Below are positions 33,304 to 42,189 of a stretch of 64,000 nt of DNA, piece after piece. Position 1 is the stretch's first letter; the number at the start of each line of letters is the position of its first letter. The notes under the pieces were generated by a model. That model was given only the letters and a program-made list of their open reading frames with translations, had not been told where the DNA came from and did not search any database. The stretch covers positions 248,001-312,000 of the forward strand of contig CAWBWL010000013.1 of NCBI GenBank assembly GCA_963792485.1. Reading direction: 5' to 3'. Source of the stretch: JANOYJ01 sp963792485 (GTDB lineage: Bacteria > Pseudomonadota > Alphaproteobacteria > Rhizobiales > Rhizobiaceae). A program made the translations under genes and the position numbers.

Positions 33304-34490
33304 GAAGCGGCAAGCCCCCGCGATCGGGCGGCGGAGCGCACAAAGCCTGATATGGCAGCGAAAAGCTCCGGCTCGTCCAGCAGAAAAGCGTCATGGCCGC
33401 GGTCGGTTTCGATTTCGACGAAGGAGACTGATGCGCCGGCGGCATTCAGCGCATGGACTATCGTGCGGCTCTCTGACGTGGGGAACAGCCAGTCGCTTGT
33501 GAAGGAGACGACGCAGAAGCGCGTCTTTGTGCCCTTGAACGCGTAGGCGAGCACGTCGCCATGCTCGGCGGCAAGATCAAAATAATCCATGGCGCGCGTC
33601 ATGTAGAGATAGGCGTTGGCGTCAAACCGGTCGACAAAGCTCGCGCCCTGATGGCGCAGATAGCTTTCGATCTGGAAGTCTGCGTCGAAGCCGAAGGTTT
33701 TTGCTGCGCGGTCTTGCAGATTGCGGCCGAATTTACGGTGGAGGGCAGTGTCGGACAGGTAAGTGATGTGTGCCGCCATGCGCGCCACTGCAAGGCCCTT
33801 TCCGGGATCGGTGCCGGCTTCGAGATAGCGCCCATTGCGCCACTCAGGATCAGCCATAACCGCCTGTCGACCGACTTCGTGAAAAGCGATGTTCTGGCTT
33901 GAATGGCGCGCGCCGGTGGCGATGGGCAGCGCCGCGAACACTTTGTCGGGATAGCTCGCCGCCCATTCCAGCACCTGCATGCCGCCCATGGAACCGCCCA
34001 GCACGAGAAAGAGCGAGGGGATGCCAAGCGCCTCGATCAGCATGGCCTGCGCGCGCACCATGTCGGCAATGGTGATGACGGGAAGGTCGAGCGCATAGGG
34101 TTTGCCTGTCGTCGGATTGAGCGAGGCGGGGCCGGTCGAGCCCATGCAGCCGCCGATGACATTGGCGCAGATGACGAAATATTCGCCTGTGTCGATAATC
34201 TTGCCGGGGCCGACCAGGCTCTCCCACCAGCCGGGTTTGCCAGTCACCGGGTTGACGTTGGCCACATGCTGGTCGCCCGTCAGCGCGTGGCAGATCAAGA
34301 TCGCGTTTGTGCGGTCCTTGTTGAGTTCGCCATAGCTCTGATAGCCGATTTGCAGCGGCGTAAGCTCAGCGCCAGCGTCAAGGCGCAACGGCTTGTCCGC
34401 GCCAAAGCGCATGACCAAGCTCGACGGCTCGACCGCCTCACGGCCGCGCAGTCCGTTCTTCTTCGCCTTGACTGCAGCGCTTGCCGCCAT
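33300..34490 (-). CDS. metX: Homoserine O-acetyltransferase MetX
   Basis: About 396 residues from the ATG at 34490 (MAASAAVKAKK). Alpha/beta hydrolase that acylates L-homoserine, the first committed step of methionine synthesis. The nucleophile elbow is GGSMGGMQVLEW; substrate-site motifs include GGCMGSTGPASLNP and HALTGDQH; the catalytic Asp and His are in FTSDWLFP and RGHDAFLLD. Divergent from hisC; the shared 120-base gap carries a TTGACA-type promoter for metX. Whether the donor is acetyl-CoA or succinyl-CoA cannot be told from sequence alone. Confidence 0.92.
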   Translation of the reverse strand: MAASAAVKAKKNGLRGREAVEPSSLVMRFGADKPLRLDAGAELTPLQIGYQSYGELNKDRTNAILICHALTGDQHVANVNPVTGKPGWWESLVGPGKIIDTGEYFVICANVIGGCMGSTGPASLNPTTGKPYALDLPVITIADMVRAQAMLIEALGIPSLFLVLGGSMGGMQVLEWAASYPDKVFAALPIATGARHSSQNIAFHEVGRQAVMADPEWRNGRYLEAGTDPGKGLAVARMAAHITYLSDTALHRKFGRNLQDRAAKTFGFDADFQIESYLRHQGASFVDRFDANAYLYMTRAMDYFDLAAEHGDVLAYAFKGTKTRFCVVSFTSDWLFPTSESRTIVHALNAAGASVSFVEIETDRGHDAFLLDEPELFAAISGFVRSAARSRGLAAS

Positions 34491-34518
34491 AGTTTGACCC
34501 GCTCCTGAAGTGCGCGGT

Positions 34519-34547
34519 AGGTATGGTGCGCCTCCCGCCCATGTCAA
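34519..34547 (-). promoter_or_regulatory. Probable metX promoter
   Basis: On the minus strand TTGACA (34547-34542) is followed after 17 bases by ATACCT (34524-34519), 29 bases before the metX start. The -35 box is perfect, the -10 box loose, as often in alphaproteobacteria. I see no SAM-II riboswitch core between promoter and gene. Confidence 0.45.
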
Positions 34548-34610
34548 TGTTTTCTTTGATTTTCCAGCGGTTGCCCGTTATGCCGCCCCTCAAGTGAATT
34601 CCCGGACACG

Positions 34611-35726
34611 ATGATGAGCAATTCCTTGAGCGACATGAAGCCCAGGCCGAAGACAGGCGTGATGGACATTGCCGCCTATGTGCCGGGCAAGCATGGCGTG
34701 GCGGGCGTGGCGAAAGTCCATAAGCTCTCCGCCAATGAAACGCCAATCGGGCCGAGCCCGAAGGCGGTTGCCGCCTTCAGGTCCGCTGCGGATACGCTGG
34801 AGATTTATCCGGACGGGCAGGCGACAGCATTGCGCGAAGCTATTGGCGAAGTGCATGGATTGAACCCTGCCAACATCATGTGCGGCAATGGCTCGGACGA
34901 ACTGCTCGGCCTCCTGGCGCATGTGTTCCTGAGCGCAGGCGATGAGGCGATCATCACCGAGCATGGATTTCTGGTCTACAAGATCCAGACCCAGGCTGCA
35001 GGAGCAACGCCGGTCATCGTCAAGGAGCGTGACGAGCGCGCGGATGTCGATGCAATTCTGGCAGCTGTGACGCCGCGCACGAAGGCGGTGTTCCTTGCCA
35101 ATCCGAACAATCCGACCGGCACCTATCTGCCGTTCGAGGAAGTGCGGCGGCTGCATCAGGGGCTGCGCGGGCGACATCCTGCTCGTGCTCGATGGCGCTT
35201 ATGCGGAATATGTGCAGCGCAATGATTATGAAGCGGGCATTGAGCTCGTGTCGTCGAGCCGAAACGTCGTGATGACACGCACATTCTCGAAGATCCACGG
35301 GCTCGCGGCGGCGCGCATCGGCTGGATGTATGCGCCGCTCGACATTTTGACGCCATGGACCGCGTGCGCGGGCCGTTCAATCTCAACTCCGCTGCGATTA
35401 TCGCAGGCGCTGCGGCGATCCGCGACCGTGCCCATGTAGCAGCGGCCAAGAAGCACAATGAGCTGTGGCTGGCCTATCTGACGGATGAACTCACTAAGCT
35501 TGGCATTCGTGTCACGCCGAGCGTTGGGAACTTTCTGCTGTTGCATTTCCCGGACACAGCCGACAAATCCGCCAGCAGTTGCCGATGCATTTCTGACCAG
35601 TCGCGCGGTCTGATCCTGCGGGCGGTCGGGTCGTACGGTTTTCCAAATGCCCTGCGCCTTACAGTGGGTTCGGAAGAGGCGAACCGGCTGGTAGTGGAAG
35701 CGCTTACAGAGTTCATGGAGCGCTGA
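34611..35726 (+). pseudogene. hisC: Histidinol-phosphate aminotransferase, several frameshifts
   Basis: PLP-dependent HisC, 371 residues when the frames are joined, the normal length. In frame to about 35160: GVMDIAAYVPGK, KLSANETPIGPSP, NGSDELLGLLAHVF, NPNNPTGTYLP. An extra G near 35170 shifts the frame; the family sequence goes on as GDILLVLDGAYAEYVQ and TRTFSKIHGLAAARIGW (PLP lysine in SKIHGLA). A missing T near 35347 returns to the first frame (MDRVRGPFNLN). An extra A near 35572 and an extra CG near 35602 bracket a third out-of-frame patch that would read AVADAFLTSRG. All net out, so the end is in the original frame, abutting tyrC. As written it stops at 35225. Its link to tyrC also fits an aromatic aminotransferase. 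Confidence 0.82.
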
Positions 35727-36647
35727 GTGGGAGAGGTCATTTACAGAAAGATCGCGCTGATCGGCATTGGCCTCATCGGCTCCTCGCTTGCCCGTGTCAT
35801 TCGCACAAAGGGGCTTGCCGAGCATATCGCCATTTCATCGCGGCGGGAGGAGACGCTGCAGCGTGCGCAAGAGCTTGGCCTCGGCGACAGCTATTCGGTG
35901 AGCATGGCGGAAGCCGTGAAGGACGCGGACCTCGTCATTGTCAGCGTGCCTGTCGGCTCTTCCGGCGCAGTGGCGGAAGCGATTGCGCCGCATTTGAAGC
36001 AAGGCGCAGTCGTCACCGATGTCGGTTCGACCAAGGTCTCGGTGATCGCGCAGATGCAGCCGCACATTCCCGCTGGCGTGCATTTCATCCCTGGCCATCC
36101 GCTTGCCGGAACGGAAAAGTCCGGCCCGGATGCAGGCTTTGCGACATTGTTTGAGAACCGCTGGTTCATCATAACGCCGCCGGATGGGACGGATGCGGAC
36201 GAGATCGCGAGGCTGACGCGGTTCTGGGAAGCCTGCGGCTCGCGCGTAGATATCATGGACCCGCAACACCACGACCGCGTGCTCGCCATCGTTTCGCACC
36301 TGCCGCATATCATCGCCTACAATATTGTCGGCACGGCGGACGATCTGGAATTCATAACAGAATCGGAAGTCATCAAATACTCGGCTACGGGCTTTCGCGA
36401 CTTCACCCGCCTTGCGGCCTCCGATCCGGAAATGTGGCGGGATGTGTGCCTGCATAACCGGGAGGCCATTCTCGAAATGCTGGCGCGGTTTTCGGAGGAT
36501 CTGTCATCGCTGCAACGCGCGATCCGCTGGGGCGATGGCGAGGCGCTGTTTAACCTGTTCACCCGCACCCGGCATATCAGGCGGTCGATTGTGGAGGCGG
36601 GGCAGGACACGAGCGCCCCGGATTTCGGGCGCAGTCCGAAGCACTGA
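35727..36647 (+). CDS. tyrC: Prephenate/cyclohexadienyl dehydrogenase
   Basis: 306 residues, GTG start immediately after the hisC stop. NAD-binding motif GIGLIGSSLARVI (about 13-25), catalytic region PGHPLAGTEKSGPDAG, and LFENRWFIITP with DPQHHDRVLAIVSHLPHIIAYN. It oxidises prephenate or arogenate in tyrosine synthesis. It is probably coupled with HisC as its transaminase partner. No regulatory ACT domain is present. Which of the two substrates it uses is not decidable here. Confidence 0.88.
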   Translation: MGEVIYRKIALIGIGLIGSSLARVIRTKGLAEHIAISSRREETLQRAQELGLGDSYSVSMAEAVKDADLVIVSVPVGSSGAVAEAIAPHLKQGAVVTDVGSTKVSVIAQMQPHIPAGVHFIPGHPLAGTEKSGPDAGFATLFENRWFIITPPDGTDADEIARLTRFWEACGSRVDIMDPQHHDRVLAIVSHLPHIIAYNIVGTADDLEFITESEVIKYSATGFRDFTRLAASDPEMWRDVCLHNREAILEMLARFSEDLSSLQRAIRWGDGEALFNLFTRTRHIRRSIVEAGQDTSAPDFGRSPKH

Positions 36648-36650
36648 GAT

Positions 36651-36887
36651 TTACGCGCGTTCTATCGTGAACCGGTGTCCGCCGGGGATCGTCTCGGACG
36701 AGACGATCCTGTGGCCGTTTTCCTGGCAGAAATGCGGAATGTCGATGACGGCGAGCGTGTCGGTTGTCTCGATGGTGAGCAATGATCCGGGAGCCATGCC
36801 GGAAAGGCGCTTGCGGGTTTTCAAAACCGGCATTGGACAGTTCAGTCCGCGCAGATCGTAAACTTCCCCGCCCACATCACTTCTCAA
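36651..36887 (-). CDS. TusA/SirA-family sulfur carrier protein
   Basis: 78 residues. The TusA motif is clear: DLRGLNCPMPVLKTRKRL, with the active cysteine in CPMP. The fold continues LLTIETTDTLAVIDIPHFCQENGH. TusA-like proteins pass sulfur for tRNA thiolation or other sulfur transfer. The start is probably a TTG at 36887 (a GTG at 36875 is possible), overlapping the hidden end of the L,D-transpeptidase gene, which suggests they form an operon. Confidence 0.85.
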   Translation of the reverse strand: MRSDVGGEVYDLRGLNCPMPVLKTRKRLSGMAPGSLLTIETTDTLAVIDIPHFCQENGHRIVSSETIPGGHRFTIERA

Positions 36888-37094
36888 GCAGCCACCAGCG
36901 CTTCTTCTTTGGCTTGGCGACGGGGGTGGCTTCCGCAGGCGCGGTTACAGCCGCCGTCTGTGCGAGGTTATCGGCAGGAACTGCAGCTGCGGCTGCAGCC
37001 GGCGCCTCGTCAATCTTGGCCGTTGGCGCTGCAACAGCGGTTTGTTGAAGAACTGGCGGAGTCACAGGCGCGGCTCGCGACTTTCTCCGCAGCT

Positions 37095-38117
37095 TCAGCC
37101 GCAGTTGCCTCCACAGGCGCCGGCGTTGCGAGACACTATCGGCGCAGTAATGCGCGTGCCGGAGGGCGCGGCGAAAGCCATGGTGGACGGCAGGCTGACG
37201 GATTTGGGTTTCCACTTTTTGTCAAGCGGACGCGATTTGCCGCCCATCACGATGGGCGCGGGCGCGTCGCCGAACTTGGCGCGGGCAGTGGTGAACGCCG
37301 CTTCATATTTCTTTTGGTAGCTCGAATATGCAACCGCGAGGCTTGCCGGAACTTCGGATGGCGGGCAGGCGGCGCTGGCGCTGAAGGCCGAGCCGTCTGC
37401 GGACGAGCGGTTGAAGACATATTTCTTTTCGCAGAAATCCACCTTTGGCGGCGTGCGGGTCAGTTCGAAATGATCATAGCCTTCCTTGATCATTTCCCAG
37501 AACGGATAGTTTGGGTCATTGGCATAAAACGCCATCTTCTCCGCCGTCATGCGGAACGGCAGCGCCTGCAGGGTGAACTTCTCCTGGCCGCCCTTCAGCG
37601 CGTCGCGCGCGAAAGCGAAAATCTCTTCGACGCTTTCGTCTGTCATCGAATAGCAGCCGGATGACGAGCATGCGCCGTGTACCATCAGGTTCGCGCCAGT
37701 AAAGCCGTGCGAGCGGTCATAGGCGTTGGGATAGCCGGTGTCGAAGGCAAGAAAATATTTTGATTTCGGGTTCAGCTGCGCCGCCCCGATTGTGTAGAAG
37801 CCCTCCGGCGCCTGCCGGTCGCCTTCCTTCTTTTTCTGGCCGAGCTTTCCCGACCAGGCGCAGATATTATAGGCGGCAATCAGATCGTAGCGGCCATTAG
37901 TCTTCTGCTTCCAGATTTCCAGAAGATGCTCATCCTTGATGATGCGCATGGAAATCGGCGCGCCGACTGTCATGCCCTTGGACTTGATGCGCTGCACGAT
38001 TTTTTGCGGCAGAGGCTTGTTCGGATTGGGCGCGAAGTCGTTGATGGACGATTCGGTGCAGCCGGACAGGACGAAGCCGGTCAGCATCAAAAGGGAGACT
38101 AGGGATTTCAGTTTCAT
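37095..38117 (-). CDS. L,D-transpeptidase (YafK-like) lipoprotein, C-terminal tail frameshifted
   Basis: 340 residues as written. Lipoprotein signal with lipobox LSGC (Cys20 from the ATG at 38117), then a YkuD/YafK-type L,D-transpeptidase domain with the catalytic motif HGACSSSGCYSM (His147, Cys155). It should cross-link or trim peptidoglycan or attach proteins to it at the outer membrane. The written frame ends in a cysteine/glycine tail at 37095. In the other frames the DNA encodes a Pro/Ala/Glu-rich stretch (PVEATAAEAAEKVAS..., APVTPPVLQQTAVAAP...) ending in KPKKKRWWLLEK at 36877, so one or two base shifts near 37060-37115 probably cut off a natural tail of about 70 residues. The frame also opens at a TTG at 38126. 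Confidence 0.82.
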   Translation of the reverse strand: MKLKSLVSLLMLTGFVLSGCTESSINDFAPNPNKPLPQKIVQRIKSKGMTVGAPISMRIIKDEHLLEIWKQKTNGRYDLIAAYNICAWSGKLGQKKKEGDRQAPEGFYTIGAAQLNPKSKYFLAFDTGYPNAYDRSHGFTGANLMVHGACSSSGCYSMTDESVEEIFAFARDALKGGQEKFTLQALPFRMTAEKMAFYANDPNYPFWEMIKEGYDHFELTRTPPKVDFCEKKYVFNRSSADGSAFSASAACPPSEVPASLAVAYSSYQKKYEAAFTTARAKFGDAPAPIVMGGKSRPLDKKWKPKSVSLPSTMAFAAPSGTRITAPIVSRNAGACGGNCG

Positions 38118-38359
38118 ACGTGACAATCGACTCTATTGGGTCCGACCGTGAATTATGGGGCTTTTAAGGTTGATGATGTCTTACTTCAACCCGCCGCAGC
38201 GATTTTCAGAGCGCGATAAGGCCAAGCTCACGGCAAATTTATGACGATATTCGGCGCGCCGCAACCGCAGCCCCGCCGGAACGGGGCCGGGCACTTCCTA
38301 ATTCCGGGATTCTGTGAAAGATCAGCGCCATCTTACGCAATCCGCAATTTGAGCAGAAC

Positions 38360-39526
38360 ATGACCAACCTCGTCTCCAAATGGAACTATCCCACCACAGT
38401 GCGCTTCGGCGCGGGGCGCATCTCAGAACTGGCAGAGGCGTGCCTCTCCTCCGGCATCAGGAAGCCGCTGTTCGTCACCGATCCCGGCCTTGCCAAAATG
38501 CAGATCGTGGCGGAGGCGTTGAAAGGGCTGAAGGATGCGGGCGTCAAATACGGGCTGTTCCATGAGGTGCAGCCCAACCCAATCGCTGCCAATGTCGAGG
38601 CGGGCATCAAAGTGGTGCGCGCGGGCGGGCATGACGGCGTGATCGCTTTTGGCGGTGGCTCGGCGCTGGATGCAGGCAAGGTCATCGCATTCATGGCGGG
38701 ACAGACGCGGCCGATGTGGGATTTTGAGGATGTCGACGATTGGTGGACCCGCGCCGACCCGAATGGAATCCTGCCGGTCATTGCTGTGCCGACGACTGCT
38801 GGCACCGGCTCAGAAGTCGGCCGCGCCGGCGTCATCACCAATGAGGAGACGCACACCAAGAAAGTCATCTTTCATCCCAAGATGATGCCCGTCATCGTCA
38901 TCGCAGATCCGGCGCTGTCGGTTGGCATGCCGCCCTTCATCACGGCGGGCACCGGCATGGACGCGCTCGCTCATTGTCTCGAAGCCTATTGCGCGCCCGG
39001 CTATCACCCGATGGCGGACGGCATTGCGCTGGAAGGCATGCGCCTCGTGTTCGAAAATTTGCCCAAGGCCTTCGCCAACGGCAAAGATTTGACCGCCCGT
39101 GCCCACATGATGTCGGCGGCGGCGATGGGCGCGACCGCGTTCCAGAAGGGTCTCGGCGCGATCCATTCCCTCTCGCACCCGATCGGCTCGCTCTACCACA
39201 CGCATCACGGCATGACGAACGCGGTGTTCATGCCCTATGTGCTCGACTTCAACCGCGCCGCCATTGAGGCGCGGATTGAGCCGGCGGCGCGTTATCTCGG
39301 CATCAAGGGCGGATTCGACGGCTTCCGCAAGGCGGTCATTAGCTTGCGCAAAACGCTGAAAGTCCCGCACGCGCTCGACGGCCTCGTCAAGGGCTTTGAT
39401 CCGGACAAGAGGCGGAAGGCGCTGATCTGCGACATGGCCGTGGTGGATCCGACGGCGGGCGGCAATCCGGTGAAGCTGACGAAAAAGGGCGCACTGGAGA
39501 TATTGGAGGCGGCGGTGAAGGGGTGA
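38360..39526 (+). CDS. Iron-containing (group III) alcohol dehydrogenase
   Basis: 388 residues. NAD-binding GGGSALDAGKVIAF (about 97-110), PTTAGTGSEV, and the metal site: Asp in TAGTGMDALAHCLEAY with its His, and the two His of GAIHSLSHPIGSLYHTHHG. The family reduces or oxidises short-chain alcohols and aldehydes (Fe or Zn bound). The 233-base gap before it (38127-38359) holds a GCCCCG/CGGGGC hairpin (about 38271-38288) but no gene. Substrate unknown; no clear operon partner. Confidence 0.85.
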   Translation: MTNLVSKWNYPTTVRFGAGRISELAEACLSSGIRKPLFVTDPGLAKMQIVAEALKGLKDAGVKYGLFHEVQPNPIAANVEAGIKVVRAGGHDGVIAFGGGSALDAGKVIAFMAGQTRPMWDFEDVDDWWTRADPNGILPVIAVPTTAGTGSEVGRAGVITNEETHTKKVIFHPKMMPVIVIADPALSVGMPPFITAGTGMDALAHCLEAYCAPGYHPMADGIALEGMRLVFENLPKAFANGKDLTARAHMMSAAAMGATAFQKGLGAIHSLSHPIGSLYHTHHGMTNAVFMPYVLDFNRAAIEARIEPAARYLGIKGGFDGFRKAVISLRKTLKVPHALDGLVKGFDPDKRRKALICDMAVVDPTAGGNPVKLTKKGALEILEAAVKG

Positions 39527-39658
39527 GGTTTGCTTTTCATCTCTGCACACCATGGCCCAAACCACGTACCCAGTACCTGCGATCCTGACCTTGTTTGGAT
39601 TAAATTGACAGCGCCAATGTTTCTGTTAACCCTTTGAAGGAAGGGTGCAAATACAAAA

Positions 39659-39710
39659 TGGCCCGGACACCCCCGCGATAAAACAGGGCCAGATGGCGGA
39701 ATTCTCCGCC
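39659..39710 (+). promoter_or_regulatory. Leader hairpins before the sugar ABC operon
   Basis: Two stems lie in the 5' leader of the binding-protein gene: TGGCCC (39659-39664) with GGGCCA (39686-39691), and GGCGGA-ATTC-TCCGCC (39695-39710). GGGAGG follows just before the ATG at 39733. A TTGACA box lies upstream at 39605. The hairpins may stabilise the mRNA or serve as an operator; no known riboswitch is recognised. Confidence 0.35.
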
Positions 39711-39732
39711 TCTATGAAACGGGAGGTTTCTC

Positions 39733-40743
39733 ATGCTTAGGAATATGCTTGCCTGTACTGTGGCCCTCAGCACTGTGCTGCTATCGGGCGCGGCCATGGC
39801 CGACACCAAAGACAAGAAGATCGCACTTTCCAACAATTACGCTGGCAATTCCTGGCGCCAATCCATGCTCAAGAGCTGGGACAAGGTAACGAAGAAAGCC
39901 GTTGCCGACGGCGTCGTCGCCGCTGCCGATCCATTCACAACCTCCGAAAACCAGGTGACCGAACAGGCCGCCCAGATCCAGAACCTGATCCTTCAGGGCT
40001 ATAACGCCATCGTCATCAATGCCGCCTCTCCAGACGCATTGAACGGCGTGGTCAAACAGGCCTGCGACGCGGGCATAGTTGTCGTGTCATTCGATGGCAT
40101 TGTGTCGGAGCCTTGCGCCTATCGCATCGCGGTGGACTTTGCCAAAATGGGCGAAGTGCAGGTTGACTATCTCGCCAAGAAAATGCCGGCCGGCGGCAAT
40201 CTTCTGGAGATAAGAGGCCTTGCGGGCGTCTTCGTCGATGATGAAATCTCCAAGGGCATCCATCGCGGTGTTGAAAAGAACCCGCAGTTCAAGATCGTCG
40301 GCTCCGTGCATGGCGACTGGGCGCAGGAAGTGGCGCAAAAGGCCGTCGCGGGCATTCTGCCTTCCCTGCCTGAGGTCGCCGGCGTCGTCACGCAGGGCGG
40401 CGACGGCTATGGCGCGGCGCAGGCGTTCGCCGCAGCCGGACGGCCGACGCCGCTGATCATCATGGGCAACCGCCAGGACGAGCTGCAATGGTGGAAGGAA
40501 CAGAAGGACGCGAGCAAGTATGAGACCATGTCGGTCTCCATTGCGCCGGGCGTTTCGACGCTGGCTTTCTGGGTGGCGCAGATGATTCTGGACGGCAAGG
40601 AAGTGCCGAAGGATCTGACGGTGCCGTTCCTGCAGATTGATCAGGACACACTTGAAGCCAGTCTTTCCACAACGGAGAAGGGCGGTGTTGCCAATGTCGA
40701 ATATACGGCTGAGGATGCCGCGAAGGTCGTCGCAGGCAAGTAG
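39733..40743 (+). CDS. Sugar ABC transporter periplasmic binding protein
   Basis: 336 residues. Signal peptide (MLRNMLACTVALSTVLLSGAAMA), then a type I periplasmic-binding fold of the ribose class (Peripla_BP_4): KKIALSNNYAGNSWRQSM, QAAQIQNLILQGYNAIVINAASPDAL, VVSFDGIV and a GNRQDELQWW segment in the second lobe. GGGAGG lies 8 bases before the ATG. First gene of a four-gene importer. The ligand is not determinable by eye; a pentose or polyol is the usual range of the family. Confidence 0.87.
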   Translation: MLRNMLACTVALSTVLLSGAAMADTKDKKIALSNNYAGNSWRQSMLKSWDKVTKKAVADGVVAAADPFTTSENQVTEQAAQIQNLILQGYNAIVINAASPDALNGVVKQACDAGIVVVSFDGIVSEPCAYRIAVDFAKMGEVQVDYLAKKMPAGGNLLEIRGLAGVFVDDEISKGIHRGVEKNPQFKIVGSVHGDWAQEVAQKAVAGILPSLPEVAGVVTQGGDGYGAAQAFAAAGRPTPLIIMGNRQDELQWWKEQKDASKYETMSVSIAPGVSTLAFWVAQMILDGKEVPKDLTVPFLQIDQDTLEASLSTTEKGGVANVEYTAEDAAKVVAGK

Positions 40744-40746
40744 AAC

Positions 40747-42189
40747 TTGAATATTCAGGCAATCAGACTGGACGGCGTCGAAAAGTCATTCGGCGCCGTC
40801 CGTGCCTTGGCCGGTGTGGACTTGAGTGTCGGCACCGGTGAATGTTTGGGGCTTGTCGGCCATAATGGTGCCGGAAAATCCACGCTCATGCACATTCTGA
40901 CCGGCACCTTGACGCCCACAAGGGGCGAATTGTCGATAGGCGGAACAAGCGTGCGAGGGGTATGGAGCGCGGCCGCGTCGCAGGCTCATGGCATTCGCTG
41001 TGTGTTTCAGGAATTGTCGCTCTGTCCCAATCTGACAATTGCCGAAAATCTTCGCATCACCCACCGCAGCATTCGGGGATTTGGATGGAAGAGAAAAGCG
41101 CGCGCGCTGATCAGCGCGAAACTCGATCAGATATTTCCAGGTCATGGCATCAATCCTGATAATGAAGTGGCCGACCTTGCCATCGGCAAGCGCCAGATGG
41201 CGGAAATCGCCCGCGCCTTCACCGTGACCAACGACCCGTTACGCCTCGTTATTCTCGATGAGCCGACCTCTTCCCTTGATGCCATAACGGCAAGGCAGCT
41301 GCTCGATTATGTGAAACAGGAGACCGCGCAGGGCACCGGAATCATCCTCATCTCGCATCTGCTTGGCGAAGTGCTTGGGACAAGCGACCGGATCGCCGTG
41401 ATGAAGGATGGAAAGATGGTGGCGGAACGGGCCGCCAGTGCCTTCACCCGCAATACATTGGTTGCCGCCATGGGATCGGAAGCGCGCCAGCATGAGGCCG
41501 GACCCGAAAGAAAGGCGTCTTCCAGTGCCGACATACTCGTGACGGCCCGACCCAAGACGGGCGGCGCTGCGGAGCTCAGTGTTCGCAGAGGCGAAGTGAT
41601 CGGACTTGCCGGACTTGCGGGGCACGGACAAACGCGAATGCTGCTGCAGATATTTGCGGGGGATCAGGCCGAGGTGAAGGGCCCAGTCGCCTTCATTGCC
41701 GGTGACCGCCAATCGGACGGCATATTCAATCTCTGGTCCATTGGCCGCAATATCTCGGTGCGCTCGCTTGGCGCCTTGCGCGGGTTCGGCCTGATCGACC
41801 TGAACCGCGAAGCTGCGCTTGAACGGGAATGGAAAGAGCGCATGGCCATCCGCACGCCGGATGTGAACAACAACATTCTCACCCTTTCCGGCGGCAACCA
41901 GCAAAAGGTCCTGTTCGCCCGCGCACTCTCATCCGATGCCGCGATTGTCCTGATGGATGATCCGATGCGCGGCGTTGATGTCAGCACAAAGCAGGAGGTC
42001 TATGCCATGATCCGCGAACAGGCGGACAGGGGCCGCACCTTCATCTGGTACACGACGGAATTTGAAGAACTGTCACACTGCGACCGCGCCTATGTGTTTC
42101 GCAACGGCGCCATCTCGGCAAGCCTTGGACCAGGCGAACTGACCGAAGACAAAGTACTTGAGGCTTCGTTTGCGGAACAAGCGGCATGA
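40747..42189 (+). CDS. Sugar ABC transporter ATPase, RbsA-like
   Basis: 480 residues, TTG start 3 bases after the binding-protein stop. Two ABC domains. The first is complete: GHNGAGKST Walker A, Q-loop VFQELSLCPN, VILDEPTSSLD. The second (from about 265) keeps LSGGNQQKVLFARAL and IVLMDDPMRGVD but has a degenerate Walker A (GLAGHGQTRM), as in RbsA. The first domain has a non-canonical signature (AIGKRQMAEIARAF). Its stop overlaps the first permease as ATGA. Confidence 0.88.
   Translation: MNIQAIRLDGVEKSFGAVRALAGVDLSVGTGECLGLVGHNGAGKSTLMHILTGTLTPTRGELSIGGTSVRGVWSAAASQAHGIRCVFQELSLCPNLTIAENLRITHRSIRGFGWKRKARALISAKLDQIFPGHGINPDNEVADLAIGKRQMAEIARAFTVTNDPLRLVILDEPTSSLDAITARQLLDYVKQETAQGTGIILISHLLGEVLGTSDRIAVMKDGKMVAERAASAFTRNTLVAAMGSEARQHEAGPERKASSSADILVTARPKTGGAAELSVRRGEVIGLAGLAGHGQTRMLLQIFAGDQAEVKGPVAFIAGDRQSDGIFNLWSIGRNISVRSLGALRGFGLIDLNREAALEREWKERMAIRTPDVNNNILTLSGGNQQKVLFARALSSDAAIVLMDDPMRGVDVSTKQEVYAMIREQADRGRTFIWYTTEFEELSHCDRAYVFRNGAISASLGPGELTEDKVLEASFAEQAA

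Noticed and set aside
34491..34610. SAM-II riboswitch upstream of metX
   Set aside because: Expected in some relatives, but the gap lacks the SAM-II pseudoknot core; only a promoter is visible.
38271..38288. GCCCCG/CGGGGC hairpin before the iron-type alcohol dehydrogenase as a terminator
   Set aside because: No U-run on either strand, and no gene ends just before it in the right direction; left as a note only.
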